Origin: Agrobacterium fabrum
GTDB taxonomy: Bacteria > Pseudomonadota > Alphaproteobacteria > Rhizobiales > Rhizobiaceae
Direction: 5' to 3'
Length of the DNA: 14,813 nt
Assembly (NCBI GenBank): GCA_003241215.1
Contig: QFOL01000069.1
Coordinates: 1-14,813 of the forward strand
Numbering within the stretch: the first letter of the stretch is position 1; each line of letters starts with the position of its first letter. Shown one piece after another: positions 1 to 8,522 of the stretch. Below the pieces are notes generated by a model. That model made no database searches and had not been told where the DNA came from. It worked only from the letters and a program-made list of their open reading frames with translations. The position numbers were made by a program, and so were the translations under genes.

Positions 1-1375
1 GTTGAACATCGCGGAAAAGGGCAACAAGATTGCCGTATTCAACCGAACCCCGGAAGTTACACGAAAATTCTACGCCGATGCGGGTGAGCTGCCGGGCCAG
101 ATCATTCCCTGCGAGACCATCGAGGAATTTGTCGCCGCCATTCGTCCGCCGCGCCCGATCATCATCATGATCAAGGCCGGCGATCCGGTCGACCAGCAGA
201 TGGAAATCCTCAAACCGCATCTGTCCAATGGCGACATCATGATCGACGCCGGCAACGCGAATTTCCGCGATACGATCCGCCGTTTCGACAATCTGAAGGA
301 TAGCGGCCTGACCTTTATCGGCATGGGCGTTTCCGGCGGCGAGGAAGGTGCGCGCCATGGACCGTCGATCATGGTCGGCGGCACCGAGGACAGCTGGAGG
401 CGCGTCGAAAAGGTGCTGACTTCCATTTCCGCCAAATATAACGACGATCCTTGCGTGGCATGGCTCGGCAATGACGGCGCCGGCCATTTCGTCAAGACCA
501 TCCACAACGGCATCGAATATGCCGACATGCAGATGATCGCCGAAATCTACGGCATACTGCGCGACGGCCTTGGCATGAGCGCCTCTGAAATCGCCGATGT
601 GTTCGGCGAGTGGAACAAGGGCCGTCTCAATTCCTACCTGATCGAAATCACCGAGAAGGTTCTGCGCGCCGCCGATCCGATCACCGGCAAGCCGATGGTC
701 GATCTGATCCTCGACAAGGCCGGCCAGAAGGGCACCGGCAAGTGGTCGGTCATCGAGGCGCAGAATATGGGCGTCGCCGCAACCGCCATCGAGGCGGCCG
801 TGGCTGCCCGTATTCTCTCCTCGCAGAAGGACGAGCGTGAAGCTGCCGAGAAGATCTTCGGCCTGCCGACCCTTGCAGCGGCGCCTGCTGACAAAAAGGC
901 TTTCATCGCCGATCTGGAAAGCGCGCTTCTGGCCGCCAAGGTCGGTGCTTATGCCCAGGGCTTCGCCATCATGTCGGCCGCCTCCAAGGAGTTCAACTGG
1001 AACCTGCCGATGCCGACGATCGCCCGCATCTGGCGCGCCGGCTGCATCATTCGCTCGGAATTCCTCGATGAGATCACTTCGGCCTTCACCAAGGATCCGC
1101 ATGTGGCCAACCTCATCGTGACGCCGGCCTTCTCCGCCATCGTCAAGGATACCGACGCGCCGCTGCGCCGCGTGGTTTCTTACGCCGTCCTGTCGGGCCT
1201 GCCGGTTTCGGCTCTGGCTTCGGCGCTCGGTTATTTCGACGCCTATCGCCGTGGCCGCGGCAGCGCCAACCTCATTCAGGCGCAGCGCGACTTCTTCGGC
1301 GCGCATGGTTTCGAACGCACCGACGGTGTCGATAAGCCGCATGGCCCTTGGGGCAGCGGCGCCGAGATTTTCTGA
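1..1375 (+). CDS. gnd: 6-phosphogluconate dehydrogenase, decarboxylating (5' end outside window)
   Basis: Oxidative decarboxylation of 6-phosphogluconate to ribulose-5-phosphate with NADP+, in the cytosolic pentose phosphate pathway. The first complete codon is TTG at position 2, but this is an internal Leu rather than a start: the protein opens in the middle of the Rossmann fold (NIAEKGNKIAVFNRT), and about 19 residues with the glycine-rich nucleotide loop lie upstream of the window. The 457 visible residues plus these give the usual length near 475. Visible family motifs, numbered from the first visible codon, are GVSGGEEGARHGPSIMVGG (109-127) and GHFVKTIHNGIEYADMQ (161-177), with the catalytic Lys at 165 and Glu at 172. 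The C-terminal segment ANLIQAQRDFFGAH and the HGPWG end form the all-helical dimerisation part. A strong terminator follows 21 bases after the stop. Identity is certain; only the start is missing. Confidence 0.97.
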   Translation, partial: LNIAEKGNKIAVFNRTPEVTRKFYADAGELPGQIIPCETIEEFVAAIRPPRPIIIMIKAGDPVDQQMEILKPHLSNGDIMIDAGNANFRDTIRRFDNLKDSGLTFIGMGVSGGEEGARHGPSIMVGGTEDSWRRVEKVLTSISAKYNDDPCVAWLGNDGAGHFVKTIHNGIEYADMQMIAEIYGILRDGLGMSASEIADVFGEWNKGRLNSYLIEITEKVLRAADPITGKPMVDLILDKAGQKGTGKWSVIEAQNMGVAATAIEAAVAARILSSQKDEREAAEKIFGLPTLAAAPADKKAFIADLESALLAAKVGAYAQGFAIMSAASKEFNWNLPMPTIARIWRAGCIIRSEFLDEITSAFTKDPHVANLIVTPAFSAIVKDTDAPLRRVVSYAVLSGLPVSALASALGYFDAYRRGRGSANLIQAQRDFFGAHGFERTDGVDKPHGPWGSGAEIF

Positions 1376-1396
1376 TCGGTTGAAACGACAAACGAC

Positions 1397-1427
1397 AAAA
1401 AGGGTCGGCTTTGAGCCGACCCTTTTT
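1397..1427 (+). terminator. Rho-independent terminator of gnd
   Basis: A perfect 14-bp stem (1397-1410 paired with 1414-1427) has a 3-base TTG loop. The GC-rich core is flanked by five A on the left and five T on the right, so the hairpin ends in a U-run as intrinsic terminators do. It begins 21 bases after the gnd stop. The A/T-symmetrical arms mean it could also stop transcription arriving from the right. Confidence 0.9.
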
Positions 1428-1457
1428 ACTTGGTGGATAATGCTGAAACCTCTCCTT

Positions 1458-1534
1458 CGTCATTCTCGGGCTTGACCCAAGAATCCACAGCCCATTGCGA
1501 TCAATGGATCCTCGGGTCAAGCCCGAGGATGACG
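1458..1534. repeat. Palindromic intergenic repeat element, copy 1
   Basis: Two 29-base arms, 1458-1486 and 1506-1534, are inverted copies matching at 26 of 29 positions, around a 19-base centre. The element starts CGTCATTCTC and ends GAGGATGACG. Elements of this type are scattered between genes in rhizobial and other alphaproteobacterial chromosomes; that is background knowledge, not searched here. All three mismatches are purine or pyrimidine transitions that would still allow G-U pairs in one transcript orientation. A related, more diverged element lies at 14032-14105. Confidence 0.75.
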
Positions 1535-1556
1535 TCGAATGTGGAGCGATATTCGT

Positions 1557-1587
1557 AAAAAATTGTCAGGCCCGCTCGCGCGGGCCT
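1557..1587 (-). terminator. Likely terminator of the RcnB-like gene
   Basis: An 8-bp GC-rich stem (1568-1575 with 1580-1587, loop TCGC) lies 24 bases past the stop of the minus-strand RcnB-like gene. Read on the minus strand, the hairpin is followed after five bases by a run of T (complement of 1555-1562). The short spacer before the T-run makes it slightly non-ideal. Confidence 0.6.
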
Positions 1588-1611
1588 TGTCATTGTATCC
1601 GGTGACTGCAC

Positions 1612-1938
1612 TCAGCGGGCGGCGGCGAGGCCGACGATCAGGCCGCTGACGGCGTTGATGAGCAGGAACTGGTTGTCGACGCGCACCCAGCGCTGGTCGC
1701 GGCGCGGCTCGGCAAGGCGATAGCGGCGATAATCGCGGCGATCGATAACGTTCCGGCGCTCGCCCGCGGACAGGCGCTGGCCACGATCCCAACGCTGCTT
1801 CTTGACGATGACCTTCTTGGTGGTGACCTGACGCTCGACGGTGACGCCACGGTGGCGATCGTCATAACGGCTTTGCGCCTGGGCCATGGGAGCTGCAAGA
1901 ACAGTGGCGGCCAGAAGAATGGTGACAAACTTTTTCAT
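1612..1938 (-). CDS. Small exported RcnB-family protein
   Basis: A 108-residue protein with a clear Sec signal peptide: MKK, a hydrophobic core to about residue 18, then an AQA cleavage site near residue 21. The mature part is very basic, rich in Arg with Lys-Lys pairs. It ends in the block that typifies the RcnB family: RRYRLAEPRRDQRWVRVDNQFLLINAVSGLIV, roughly residues 72-103. E. coli RcnB is a periplasmic protein that helps balance nickel and cobalt together with the RcnA exporter. No rcnA or metal exporter is adjacent here, so a metal role is only a family-level guess; most rhizobial members are uncharacterised. The ATG at 1938-1936 is supported by GAGGAA (complement of 1945-1950). The gene appears monocistronic, with a terminator-like hairpin downstream. 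Confidence 0.85.
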   Translation of the reverse strand: MKKFVTILLAATVLAAPMAQAQSRYDDRHRGVTVERQVTTKKVIVKKQRWDRGQRLSAGERRNVIDRRDYRRYRLAEPRRDQRWVRVDNQFLLINAVSGLIVGLAAAR

Positions 1939-2007
1939 GAATGTTTCCTCTCGGGTTTCGATGAGAAGAACTTACGAATAAACGAATGAACGGAAACTGA
2001 ATTTAAA

Positions 2008-2023
2008 ATTACATTTATGTAAT
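2008..2023. promoter_or_regulatory. Perfect 16-base palindrome upstream of the RcnB-like gene (candidate operator)
   Basis: The sequence ATTACATTTATGTAAT has two perfect 7-base inverted arms around TT, 70-85 bases upstream of the RcnB-like start, in the most AT-rich part of the gap. The size and symmetry fit a dimeric repressor site. It shares the ten bases TTACATTTAT with the znuA-znuC promoter region (8455-8464). No regulator can be assigned from the sequence alone, and AT-rich palindromes also arise by chance. Confidence 0.35.
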
Positions 2024-2093
2024 GGTTATTAACGGTTAGCGGTGCGTGTTAATCTCTTGTTTTGAGATTTTGGCCACCATTTTGCGTGGGTTT

Positions 2094-2118
2094 GGCCGCC
2101 CGGCGGAACCGGGCGGCC
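2094..2118 (-). terminator. GC-rich hairpin after the aldo/keto reductase gene
   Basis: A perfect 10-bp stem (2094-2103 with 2109-2118, loop CGGAA) begins 10 bases past the stop of the minus-strand reductase gene. No T-run follows on the minus strand, so it is either an imperfect terminator or a 3'-end stabilising hairpin. Confidence 0.45.
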
Positions 2119-2128
2119 CGTGTCTTTA

Positions 2129-3160
2129 TCAGACGCGTTCGGCGGATTTTGCCCAGAGGTTGATATCCGCGTCCTTGGCATAACGATCGATCTCCGCCAG
2201 CTCCTCGGCGGTGAAATCGGGCTTGTCGAGCGCCTTCACGCAATCCTCGACCTGCTCGACACGGCTTGCGCCGATCAGCGCCGAGGTGATGCGGCCGCCA
2301 CGCAGAACCCAGGCAATCGCCATCTGCGCCAGCGTCTGGCCGCGCCGCTCGGCGATGCTGTTGAGTGCGCGGATGTTTTCGACATTGCGCTCGTTGAGGA
2401 AGGCCGGGTTCAGCGACTTGCTCTGCGATGCGCGGCTGCCATCAGGCACGCCGCCAAGATATTTCGTCGTCAACATGCCCTGCGCCAGCGGCGAGAAGAC
2501 GATGGAGCCGATGCCCAGTTCTTCCAGCGTATCGACGAGACCGTCTTCCTCGATCCAGCGATTGATCATCGAATAGCTCGGCTGGTGGATGATGCAGGGC
2601 GTGCCGAGATCCTTCAGGATCGCGGCGGCCTCGCGGGTGCGCTTCGAGTTGTAGGAGGATATGCCGACATAAAGCGCCTTGCCCGAGCGCACGATCTGGT
2701 CCAGCGCGCCGCAGGTTTCCTCAAGCGGCGTATTGGGGTCGAAACGGTGGGAATAGAAGATATCGACATAGTCCAGGCCCATGCGTTTCAGGCTCTGGTC
2801 GCAGGAGGCGATTACGTATTTGCGGCTGCCCCATTCGCCATAGGGGCCGGGCCACATGTTGTAACCGGCCTTGGAGGAGATGATCATCTCGTCGCGATAA
2901 CCGGCGAAATCCGTCTTGAGGATTTCGCCGAAGGCGGTTTCGGCGCTGCCGGGCGGCGGGCCGTAATTGTTGGCGAGATCGAAATGGGTGATGCCGAGAT
3001 CGAAGGCGCGGCGGCAGATGGCCTGTTTGGTCTGGTGCGGCGTGTCATTGCCGAAATTGTGCCAGAGCCCGAGCGAAATCGCCGGCAGCTTCAGGCCGGT
3101 CTTGCCGCAATGATTGTATTTCATGGATGCGTATCGGTTTTCGGCCGGTTGCCAAACCAT
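2129..3160 (-). CDS. Aldo/keto reductase of the YghZ/Gpr (L-glyceraldehyde-3-phosphate reductase) type
   Basis: A 343-residue NADPH-dependent aldo/keto reductase, cytosolic, predicted TIM barrel. The AKR catalytic tetrad is visible as Asp61 and Tyr66 (FDLANNYG), Lys97 (SSKAGY) and His138 (YSHR). Long blocks such as GLWHNFG, GITHFDLANNYGPPPGSAE, GYNMWPGPYG, GSRKY and SLKRMGLDYVDIFYSHR match my recollection of E. coli YghZ/Gpr, which reduces L-glyceraldehyde-3-phosphate and can act on methylglyoxal. The C-terminal segment ITSALIGASRVEQVEDCVKAL is the usual cofactor-binding end. Overall length is close to the E. coli protein (about 346). The ATG at 3160-3158 is preceded by a strong GGAGGAA (complement of 3166-3172). 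It lies 125 bases downstream of the beta-mannosidase on the same strand; hairpins in that gap make co-transcription uncertain. Substrate in this organism is inferred, not shown. Confidence 0.92.
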   Translation of the reverse strand: MVWQPAENRYASMKYNHCGKTGLKLPAISLGLWHNFGNDTPHQTKQAICRRAFDLGITHFDLANNYGPPPGSAETAFGEILKTDFAGYRDEMIISSKAGYNMWPGPYGEWGSRKYVIASCDQSLKRMGLDYVDIFYSHRFDPNTPLEETCGALDQIVRSGKALYVGISSYNSKRTREAAAILKDLGTPCIIHQPSYSMINRWIEEDGLVDTLEELGIGSIVFSPLAQGMLTTKYLGGVPDGSRASQSKSLNPAFLNERNVENIRALNSIAERRGQTLAQMAIAWVLRGGRITSALIGASRVEQVEDCVKALDKPDFTAEELAEIDRYAKDADINLWAKSAERV

Positions 3161-3224
3161 GGGTCTTCCTCCGCTTGCTGATGACTGGCTGCCGGAGAAC
3201 CCGGCAACCCTTTGAACCGATGAA

Positions 3225-3246
3225 GACAGGCGTGGGTTCGCCTGTC
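3225..3246 (-). other. Hairpin between the beta-mannosidase and aldo/keto reductase genes
   Basis: An 8-bp perfect inverted repeat (3225-3232 with 3239-3246, 6-base loop) lies in the 125-base gap, 39 bases past the mannosidase stop. A smaller 5-bp stem (3191-3195 with 3201-3205) lies nearer the reductase start. Neither has a T-run on the minus strand. It could weaken readthrough from the mannosidase gene. Confidence 0.35.
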
Positions 3247-3285
3247 ATTCCCGAGAGGGATGGTTATGCCTTTCTCCGCATCGTT

Positions 3286-5736
3286 TCAATGCGAAGATTG
3301 GCAGGTATGAAGATCGAAGATGCGGAAATGCGGCTGCCCGCCGCCCGCCTTCGGGGTGAAGATGATGCGGCGTGTTTCGCCGGCGGAAAGATCGAAGAGA
3401 TTGTCGGAATAACGTCCGGGCTGGTCCGCCTCCAGCATGACGAAGAGGGCGAGACCCGTGGCGGTGACATCGATTTCGAACTGGCCGTTTTTCAGGGCCC
3501 TCGTGGCGAATGTCAGGCCGGCCGGCTGAAGCTCCAGCGCCTTGTAGGTGTCGCGCACATGATGGCCTTCGCCGGTCATGCCGTTGGAGGCGATGAAGTT
3601 CCACGCGAGGATGGCGCCATCGGGCAGGCCGTCCATGTCGATATCGGTCAATGTTGCGGCCCTGTCGGTCGCGCAGGTGCCGTTGGCGGATTTCAGCGGC
3701 ACGCGGTTGCCGTCCATGGTGAGAGCAACGATGTTCATGTCGATCTCCACATCTTCCGCCGTGTCGTTGACCATGGAGAAGCTCACCCGGCGCCCATCTT
3801 CGGAAGGGATGGCCGAGACCGCGACGGGCTGGAAGAAGCGGCGGGCGGCATAATGCAGCGCTTTCCAGCCGCCGCCATAATCGAGGCTCGACCAGGAGGC
3901 GACCGGCCAGGTGTCGTTGAGCTGCCAATAAAGCGTGCCCATGCAATGGGGTTTCAGCGAGCGCCAATAATCGACGGCGGTGCGGATCGCCAGCGCCTGC
4001 TGCACCTGGCTGAGATAAACGAAATTCTCGAAATCCTTCGGGAAGCGGAAATAGCGGAACATGGTGCCGGCGATCCGCTCGTTGCCGCCGACATTCTTCT
4101 GGTGCAATTCAATGACCGGGGAGGCGATGTTCATGTCCTTTTCTTCCGCATAGCTGCGGATGACGGGCATGGATGTGTAAGACTGGAAACCGAATTCGGA
4201 GCAGAAGCGCGGTTTCACCGAACGGTAATTGTCGAACGACTTGTTCTCGTGCCAGACGGACCAGTAATGCATGTCACCGGAACCATCCGCGTGCCAGGCA
4301 TCGCCATAGTCGAGATAACCGGAGGCGGGGCTTGATGGCCACCAGAGCGCTTCGGGAGCGGCTTTTTTCAGGGCCCGTTCAATGGTGCGGTTCAGGCGGT
4401 CATAAGCCACGAGATAGCGGTCGCGATTGTTGCGGGATTCATCGAACCAGGTCAGCGCACCCACCAGCTCGTTATCGCCGCACCAGAGCGCGATGGAGGG
4501 ATGCGAGGACAGGCGTTTCACCTGATAGTCGACCTCGTGTTCGACATTGTCGAGGAAGTCCTCACTGCAGGGATAGAGATTGCAGGCGAACATGAAATCC
4601 TGCCAGACCAGCAGGCCGAGACGGTCGCAGAGATCGTAGAACCAGTCTTCCTCATAAAAGCCGCCGCCCCAGACGCGGATCATGTTCATATTGGCCTCGA
4701 CAGCCGAACATAGAAGGTCCTCGGTCTTTTCCCTGCTGGTCAGCGAATAAAGCGCATCTGCCGGGATCCAGTTGGCGCCGCGGCAGAAGATTTCCCGGCC
4801 ATTGATGCGGAAGGCGAAGCGGCTGCCCGCGTCGTCCTTGTCCGTCAGAAGCTCGACCGTCCTGAAGCCGATCTGGCGGGTGACTGTCTCATCAGGCAAT
4901 TCCACCGTCAGCCTGTAGAGCGTCTGTTCACCACTGCCGGCCGGCCACCAGAGTTCCGGGTTTTCCACGAAGAAGACGTGGCGCACCACCGTTTCACCGC
5001 CGCCGACGCCGCAATCCAGCCGCAGCCTGTCATCGTTGAGGGACAGATAGACCGGCAGGCTCGCCGGTCCCCCGGCAAACAGTGTGACGGCCACATGCAA
5101 TTCCACACCGCCTTCGACATGGTGCTGGGAGGTGACGACGTGCTCGATACGGGCCGTATCGAGCCGCTTCAGCAGGATCTTGCCGTAAAGGCCGAGCGGC
5201 GCGATGGCGATGTTCCAGTCCCAGCCGAAATGGCATTGCGGCTTGCGCAGCATGTTGCCATTGGCGATCGGCGAATTGCCGGGGTGATAGGGAATATAAA
5301 AAGGTTGCCGTGCCTGCCGTTCCGCGCCGGCGGCGATATTGGAATGGAAATGGATGCGGATGGTGTTTTCACCGGGCCGCACCGCGCGCGACACGTCAGG
5401 GCGGTAACGGCGGAAACAATTGTCTGCGGTGAGAACCGGGACATCATTGACGAAGACGATGGCGACGGTGTCGAGGTAATCGATATCGAGATACCAGCCG
5501 GCATCCGCCTCATCGAGGATGAAGGTTCGCTCGAGGATCCAGTCCTGCTGCGCGACCCATTGCACCGCCTTTTCATTGGCGCCGTGATAGGGATCGGCAA
5601 TGATGCCCGCATTTTTGAGCGCGGTGTGAATATCGCCCGGTACGGAAAGCTGGGTTGCATGATCTCCTTCCACTGAGGCCAGGCGCCAGAGCCCGGCCAG
5701 ATCGATGACGGTTTCGGGCGTGGAGGAAGAAATCAT
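3286..5736 (-). CDS. Beta-mannosidase, glycoside hydrolase family 2, cytoplasmic
   Basis: Hydrolyses terminal beta-D-mannose from beta-mannosides or mannobiose. With the start at 5736 it has 816 residues, in the normal family range. Order of parts: GH2 sugar-binding jelly roll (about 10-190, ending in FGWDWNIAIAPLGLYG, the beta-mannosidase form of this motif), Ig-like domain (about 195-300), TIM barrel (about 305-600), and C-terminal beta domains. The acid/base is Glu423 in WCGDNE and the nucleophile Glu514 in FCSEFGFQSY. FCRGANWIPAD and MIRVWGGGFYEED also fit this subgroup. No signal peptide is present, so it acts on imported sugar. Start choice: the frame stays open to ATG codons at 5751 and 5781, but only 5736 has a purine-rich AGGG at usable distance and leaves a normal N-terminus (MISSSTPE). 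It is divergent from a LacI-type regulator, its likely controller. No transporter gene is adjacent. Confidence 0.93.
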   Translation of the reverse strand: MISSSTPETVIDLAGLWRLASVEGDHATQLSVPGDIHTALKNAGIIADPYHGANEKAVQWVAQQDWILERTFILDEADAGWYLDIDYLDTVAIVFVNDVPVLTADNCFRRYRPDVSRAVRPGENTIRIHFHSNIAAGAERQARQPFYIPYHPGNSPIANGNMLRKPQCHFGWDWNIAIAPLGLYGKILLKRLDTARIEHVVTSQHHVEGGVELHVAVTLFAGGPASLPVYLSLNDDRLRLDCGVGGGETVVRHVFFVENPELWWPAGSGEQTLYRLTVELPDETVTRQIGFRTVELLTDKDDAGSRFAFRINGREIFCRGANWIPADALYSLTSREKTEDLLCSAVEANMNMIRVWGGGFYEEDWFYDLCDRLGLLVWQDFMFACNLYPCSEDFLDNVEHEVDYQVKRLSSHPSIALWCGDNELVGALTWFDESRNNRDRYLVAYDRLNRTIERALKKAAPEALWWPSSPASGYLDYGDAWHADGSGDMHYWSVWHENKSFDNYRSVKPRFCSEFGFQSYTSMPVIRSYAEEKDMNIASPVIELHQKNVGGNERIAGTMFRYFRFPKDFENFVYLSQVQQALAIRTAVDYWRSLKPHCMGTLYWQLNDTWPVASWSSLDYGGGWKALHYAARRFFQPVAVSAIPSEDGRRVSFSMVNDTAEDVEIDMNIVALTMDGNRVPLKSANGTCATDRAATLTDIDMDGLPDGAILAWNFIASNGMTGEGHHVRDTYKALELQPAGLTFATRALKNGQFEIDVTATGLALFVMLEADQPGRYSDNLFDLSAGETRRIIFTPKAGGGQPHFRIFDLHTCQSSH

Positions 5737-5870
5737 GATCGGACCCTGCATAATATGAATTCGAAGAAGATGAGCCGGCATTATGGTGCAGGCTTGTGTC
5801 AGAATCTGGGGGAATGGATGCCCGCAAAGCGGCTGTCACACGCTTGTCCGGCTTTGCGATTTCCTCCGTC

Positions 5871-5884
5871 CGGCAACGTTACCG
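5871..5884. promoter_or_regulatory. Candidate LacI-family operator upstream of the beta-mannosidase gene
   Basis: CGGCAACGTTACCG is a 14-base palindrome symmetrical at six of seven base pairs, with a central CG step and AACGTT core. This is the classic shape of LacI/GalR-family operators. It lies 135 bases upstream of the mannosidase start, inside the divergent region next to a LacI-family gene. No close second copy was found by eye; a weaker partial match (AAACGGTT, 6151-6158) lies nearer the regulator. Confidence 0.45.
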
Positions 5885-6183
5885 TAAAACAATCGCGCCG
5901 TCATTCCTTTGAGTGGTAATGAGCGGCATGAAAAATACCGGAAGCCTGTACCTCGCGGTGGGTGAATGAAGACATTCCGATGAATTTGTATTTTATCTAT
6001 ATATATTATAATCTTATCCATGTTTTCTAAATTTAAAAATAAAGATTTTCATTCATCGATGGTCAGGCTTTACATGCCGGCGAACAGGCGCAGCGGATGA
6101 GAAATGTTTTCGGGACCGATATCGTTGCAGTTGAATTGGCGCAGACTTTGAAACGGTTGGCTTTTGACCGCAGACCTTTGCCT

Positions 6184-7293
<1,110 letters not shown>

Positions 7294-7358
7294 ACCGCTC
7301 ACAGGTTGGGTGATGTGCGGCTTTGGCCGATGTAACGGCCTGCCAACCCTTGCGTTTC

Positions 7359-7403
7359 CGTCTTTCCGCCCAAAACCTGGGTTGGCTCAAGGCCGGAAAG
7401 ACG
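7359..7403. terminator. Hairpin between the convergent lacI-type and znuA genes
   Basis: A perfect 10-bp inverted repeat (CGTCTTTCCG at 7359-7368, CGGAAAGACG at 7394-7403) surrounds a 25-base loop that contains a small CCAA/TTGG stem. It lies between the 3' ends of two converging genes, where a two-way terminator is expected. The long loop and lack of a T-run make termination uncertain. Confidence 0.35.
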
Positions 7404-7428
7404 AAGATTCGGCAATGCATCTGCATCG

Positions 7429-8418
7429 TCAGGACAGGCAGTCCCTGAGCGAACCGGCGATGCCCCGCATCAGCTTGAAATAGAGTTCCGGGCCGGGCTC
7501 CAGCGTGGCCGCCTCCGGATCCAGTGTCGCGGACTTCGCCGCCGTGCCTTCGGTGATGACCGAGACCAGTTTCGGCTCGAATTGCGGTTCGGCAAAGACA
7601 CAGGTTGCACCGAGTTGGCGGACCTTTTCCTGCATCTGCTTGACACGATCCGCGCCCGGCAGGGTTTCGGGGCTGACGGTGATTGATCCCACCGCCTTCA
7701 CGCCGTAACGGCGTTCGAAATACTGGTAGGCATCATGAAAAACGATAAAGGGCTTGTCCTTGACGGGCTTCACCGTTTCCGCCAGTTCGGCGTCGAGCGC
7801 ATCGAGATCGGCGAGCAGCTTCTTGGTATTGGCCTGATAGGTTGCGGCATTGCCGGCATCGGCCGCGATCAGCGCGGTTTCTATTGTCTGGACAATGGCC
7901 TTGGCATTGGCCGCGTCCAGCCAGGGGTGGGTGTCATAGGCGCCGTGGTCGCGGTCATCATCCTGGGCGTGGTCATGCCCATGATCGTGCGCGCCTTCTT
8001 GTTCGGCGTGGCCGTCATGCGCCCCACTGCTTTCTTCGCCATCGTCATGCGCCTCAAACGGGCCGCCTTCGCGAAAAGGTAGTTTTTCGAGGCCCTCGGC
8101 ATCTTCCAGCTCTACCACCGTCGCCTTGCTGGCGAGCGCCTCCAGCGGCTTTTCCAGAAATGCCTCCAGCCCCGGGCCCACCCAGAACACCACATCCGCC
8201 TTTTCCAGCTTGCGCGCATTGGAAGGCCGAAGATTATAGGTATGCGGCGAAGCTGCGCCGTCAACGATGAGCTCCGGTTCGCCCACGCCCTGCATGATGG
8301 CCGCGACGAGGGAATGCACGGGCTTGATCGACACCACGACATTGGGGGCGGCGGTGGCGCCGGAAGCGGCCGCCGCGATTGCCGCTGACGCCATGAGCGG
8401 GATCAGGATCGATTTCAT
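7429..8418 (-). CDS. znuA: Zinc ABC transporter, periplasmic zinc-binding protein ZnuA
   Basis: Captures zinc in the periplasm and hands it to the ZnuB channel. With the start at 8418 it has 329 residues. A Sec signal peptide is evident (MKSILIPLMASAAIAAAASGATA, cleaved near 24). Expected zinc ligands are His59 (SPHTYNLRPSNA), His164 (THPWLD) and His228 (FHDAYQYFERRYG). Between the first two lies the typical His/Asp/Glu-rich loop, about residues 122-164, rich in AHD, DHGHDH and DDDRDH. This is the family's low-affinity zinc-collecting loop. Start choice: the frame extends to a GTG at 8427, but GGAG (complement of 8427-8430) overlaps that GTG and lies 8 bases from the ATG at 8418, so the ATG is the start. 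Divergent from znuC-znuB-zur; very likely repressed by Zur through the palindrome at 8449-8460. Confidence 0.96.
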   Translation of the reverse strand: MKSILIPLMASAAIAAAASGATAAPNVVVSIKPVHSLVAAIMQGVGEPELIVDGAASPHTYNLRPSNARKLEKADVVFWVGPGLEAFLEKPLEALASKATVVELEDAEGLEKLPFREGGPFEAHDDGEESSGAHDGHAEQEGAHDHGHDHAQDDDRDHGAYDTHPWLDAANAKAIVQTIETALIAADAGNAATYQANTKKLLADLDALDAELAETVKPVKDKPFIVFHDAYQYFERRYGVKAVGSITVSPETLPGADRVKQMQEKVRQLGATCVFAEPQFEPKLVSVITEGTAAKSATLDPEAATLEPGPELYFKLMRGIAGSLRDCLS

Positions 8419-8439
8419 GAAATGCACTCCACTTGAACA

Positions 8440-8445
8440 AGTATA
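8440..8445 (-). promoter_or_regulatory. Candidate -10 element of the znuA promoter
   Basis: On the minus strand 8445-8440 reads TATACT, a good -10 hexamer, placing the start near 8433, just ahead of the GGAG ribosome site. The matching -35 is poor (CGCAAT near 8468-8463 at 17-base spacing). The palindrome at 8449-8460 would fall in the spacer, so a bound repressor would block the promoter. Confidence 0.4.
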
Positions 8446-8448
8446 GTT

Positions 8449-8460
8449 ATGTTGTTACAT
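8449..8460. promoter_or_regulatory. Candidate Zur operator between znuA and znuC
   Basis: ATGTTGTTACAT has inverted ATGT/ACAT arms around TGTT and resembles the AT-rich palindromes bound by Zur proteins (E. coli sites have an ATGTTATA-type half). It overlaps an alternative inverted pair GTTAC/GTAAC (8454-8458 with 8468-8472). It lies over the proposed -35 of znuC and in the znuA promoter spacer, so one dimer or dimer pair could control both directions. Binding is inferred from position, symmetry and the zur gene in the same locus. Confidence 0.55.
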
Positions 8461-8480
8461 TTATTGCGTAACCCTATAAC
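8452..8480 (+). promoter_or_regulatory. Candidate promoter of znuC-znuB-zur
   Basis: TTGTTA (8452-8457) and TATAAC (8475-8480) are separated by exactly 17 bases, close to the sigma-70 pattern. Transcription would start near 8487, about 36 bases before the znuC ATG. The -35 lies inside the candidate Zur palindrome. Confidence 0.5.
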
Positions 8481-8522
8481 GTATGCAATAGCGGTAGGCA
8501 ACATCGCCGAACGGACAAGCCC

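Noticed and set aside
2120..4335. Long plus-strand open frames (353 codons at 2120-3181 and 402 codons at 3127-4335) opposite the reductase and mannosidase genes
   Set aside because: They lie antisense to two genes with full catalytic motifs. Their translations are low-complexity Asp/Arg/Gly/Ala-rich with no family features, as expected from GC-rich third-position bias.
4978..5676. 232-codon plus-strand open frame antisense to the mannosidase N-terminal half
   Set aside because: Same shadow effect; no recognisable domain or ribosome site.
5836..6021. 61-codon minus-strand frame in the mannosidase/lacI-type intergenic region
   Set aside because: It has an AT-rich start, no ribosome site and no family resemblance, and it covers the likely operator.
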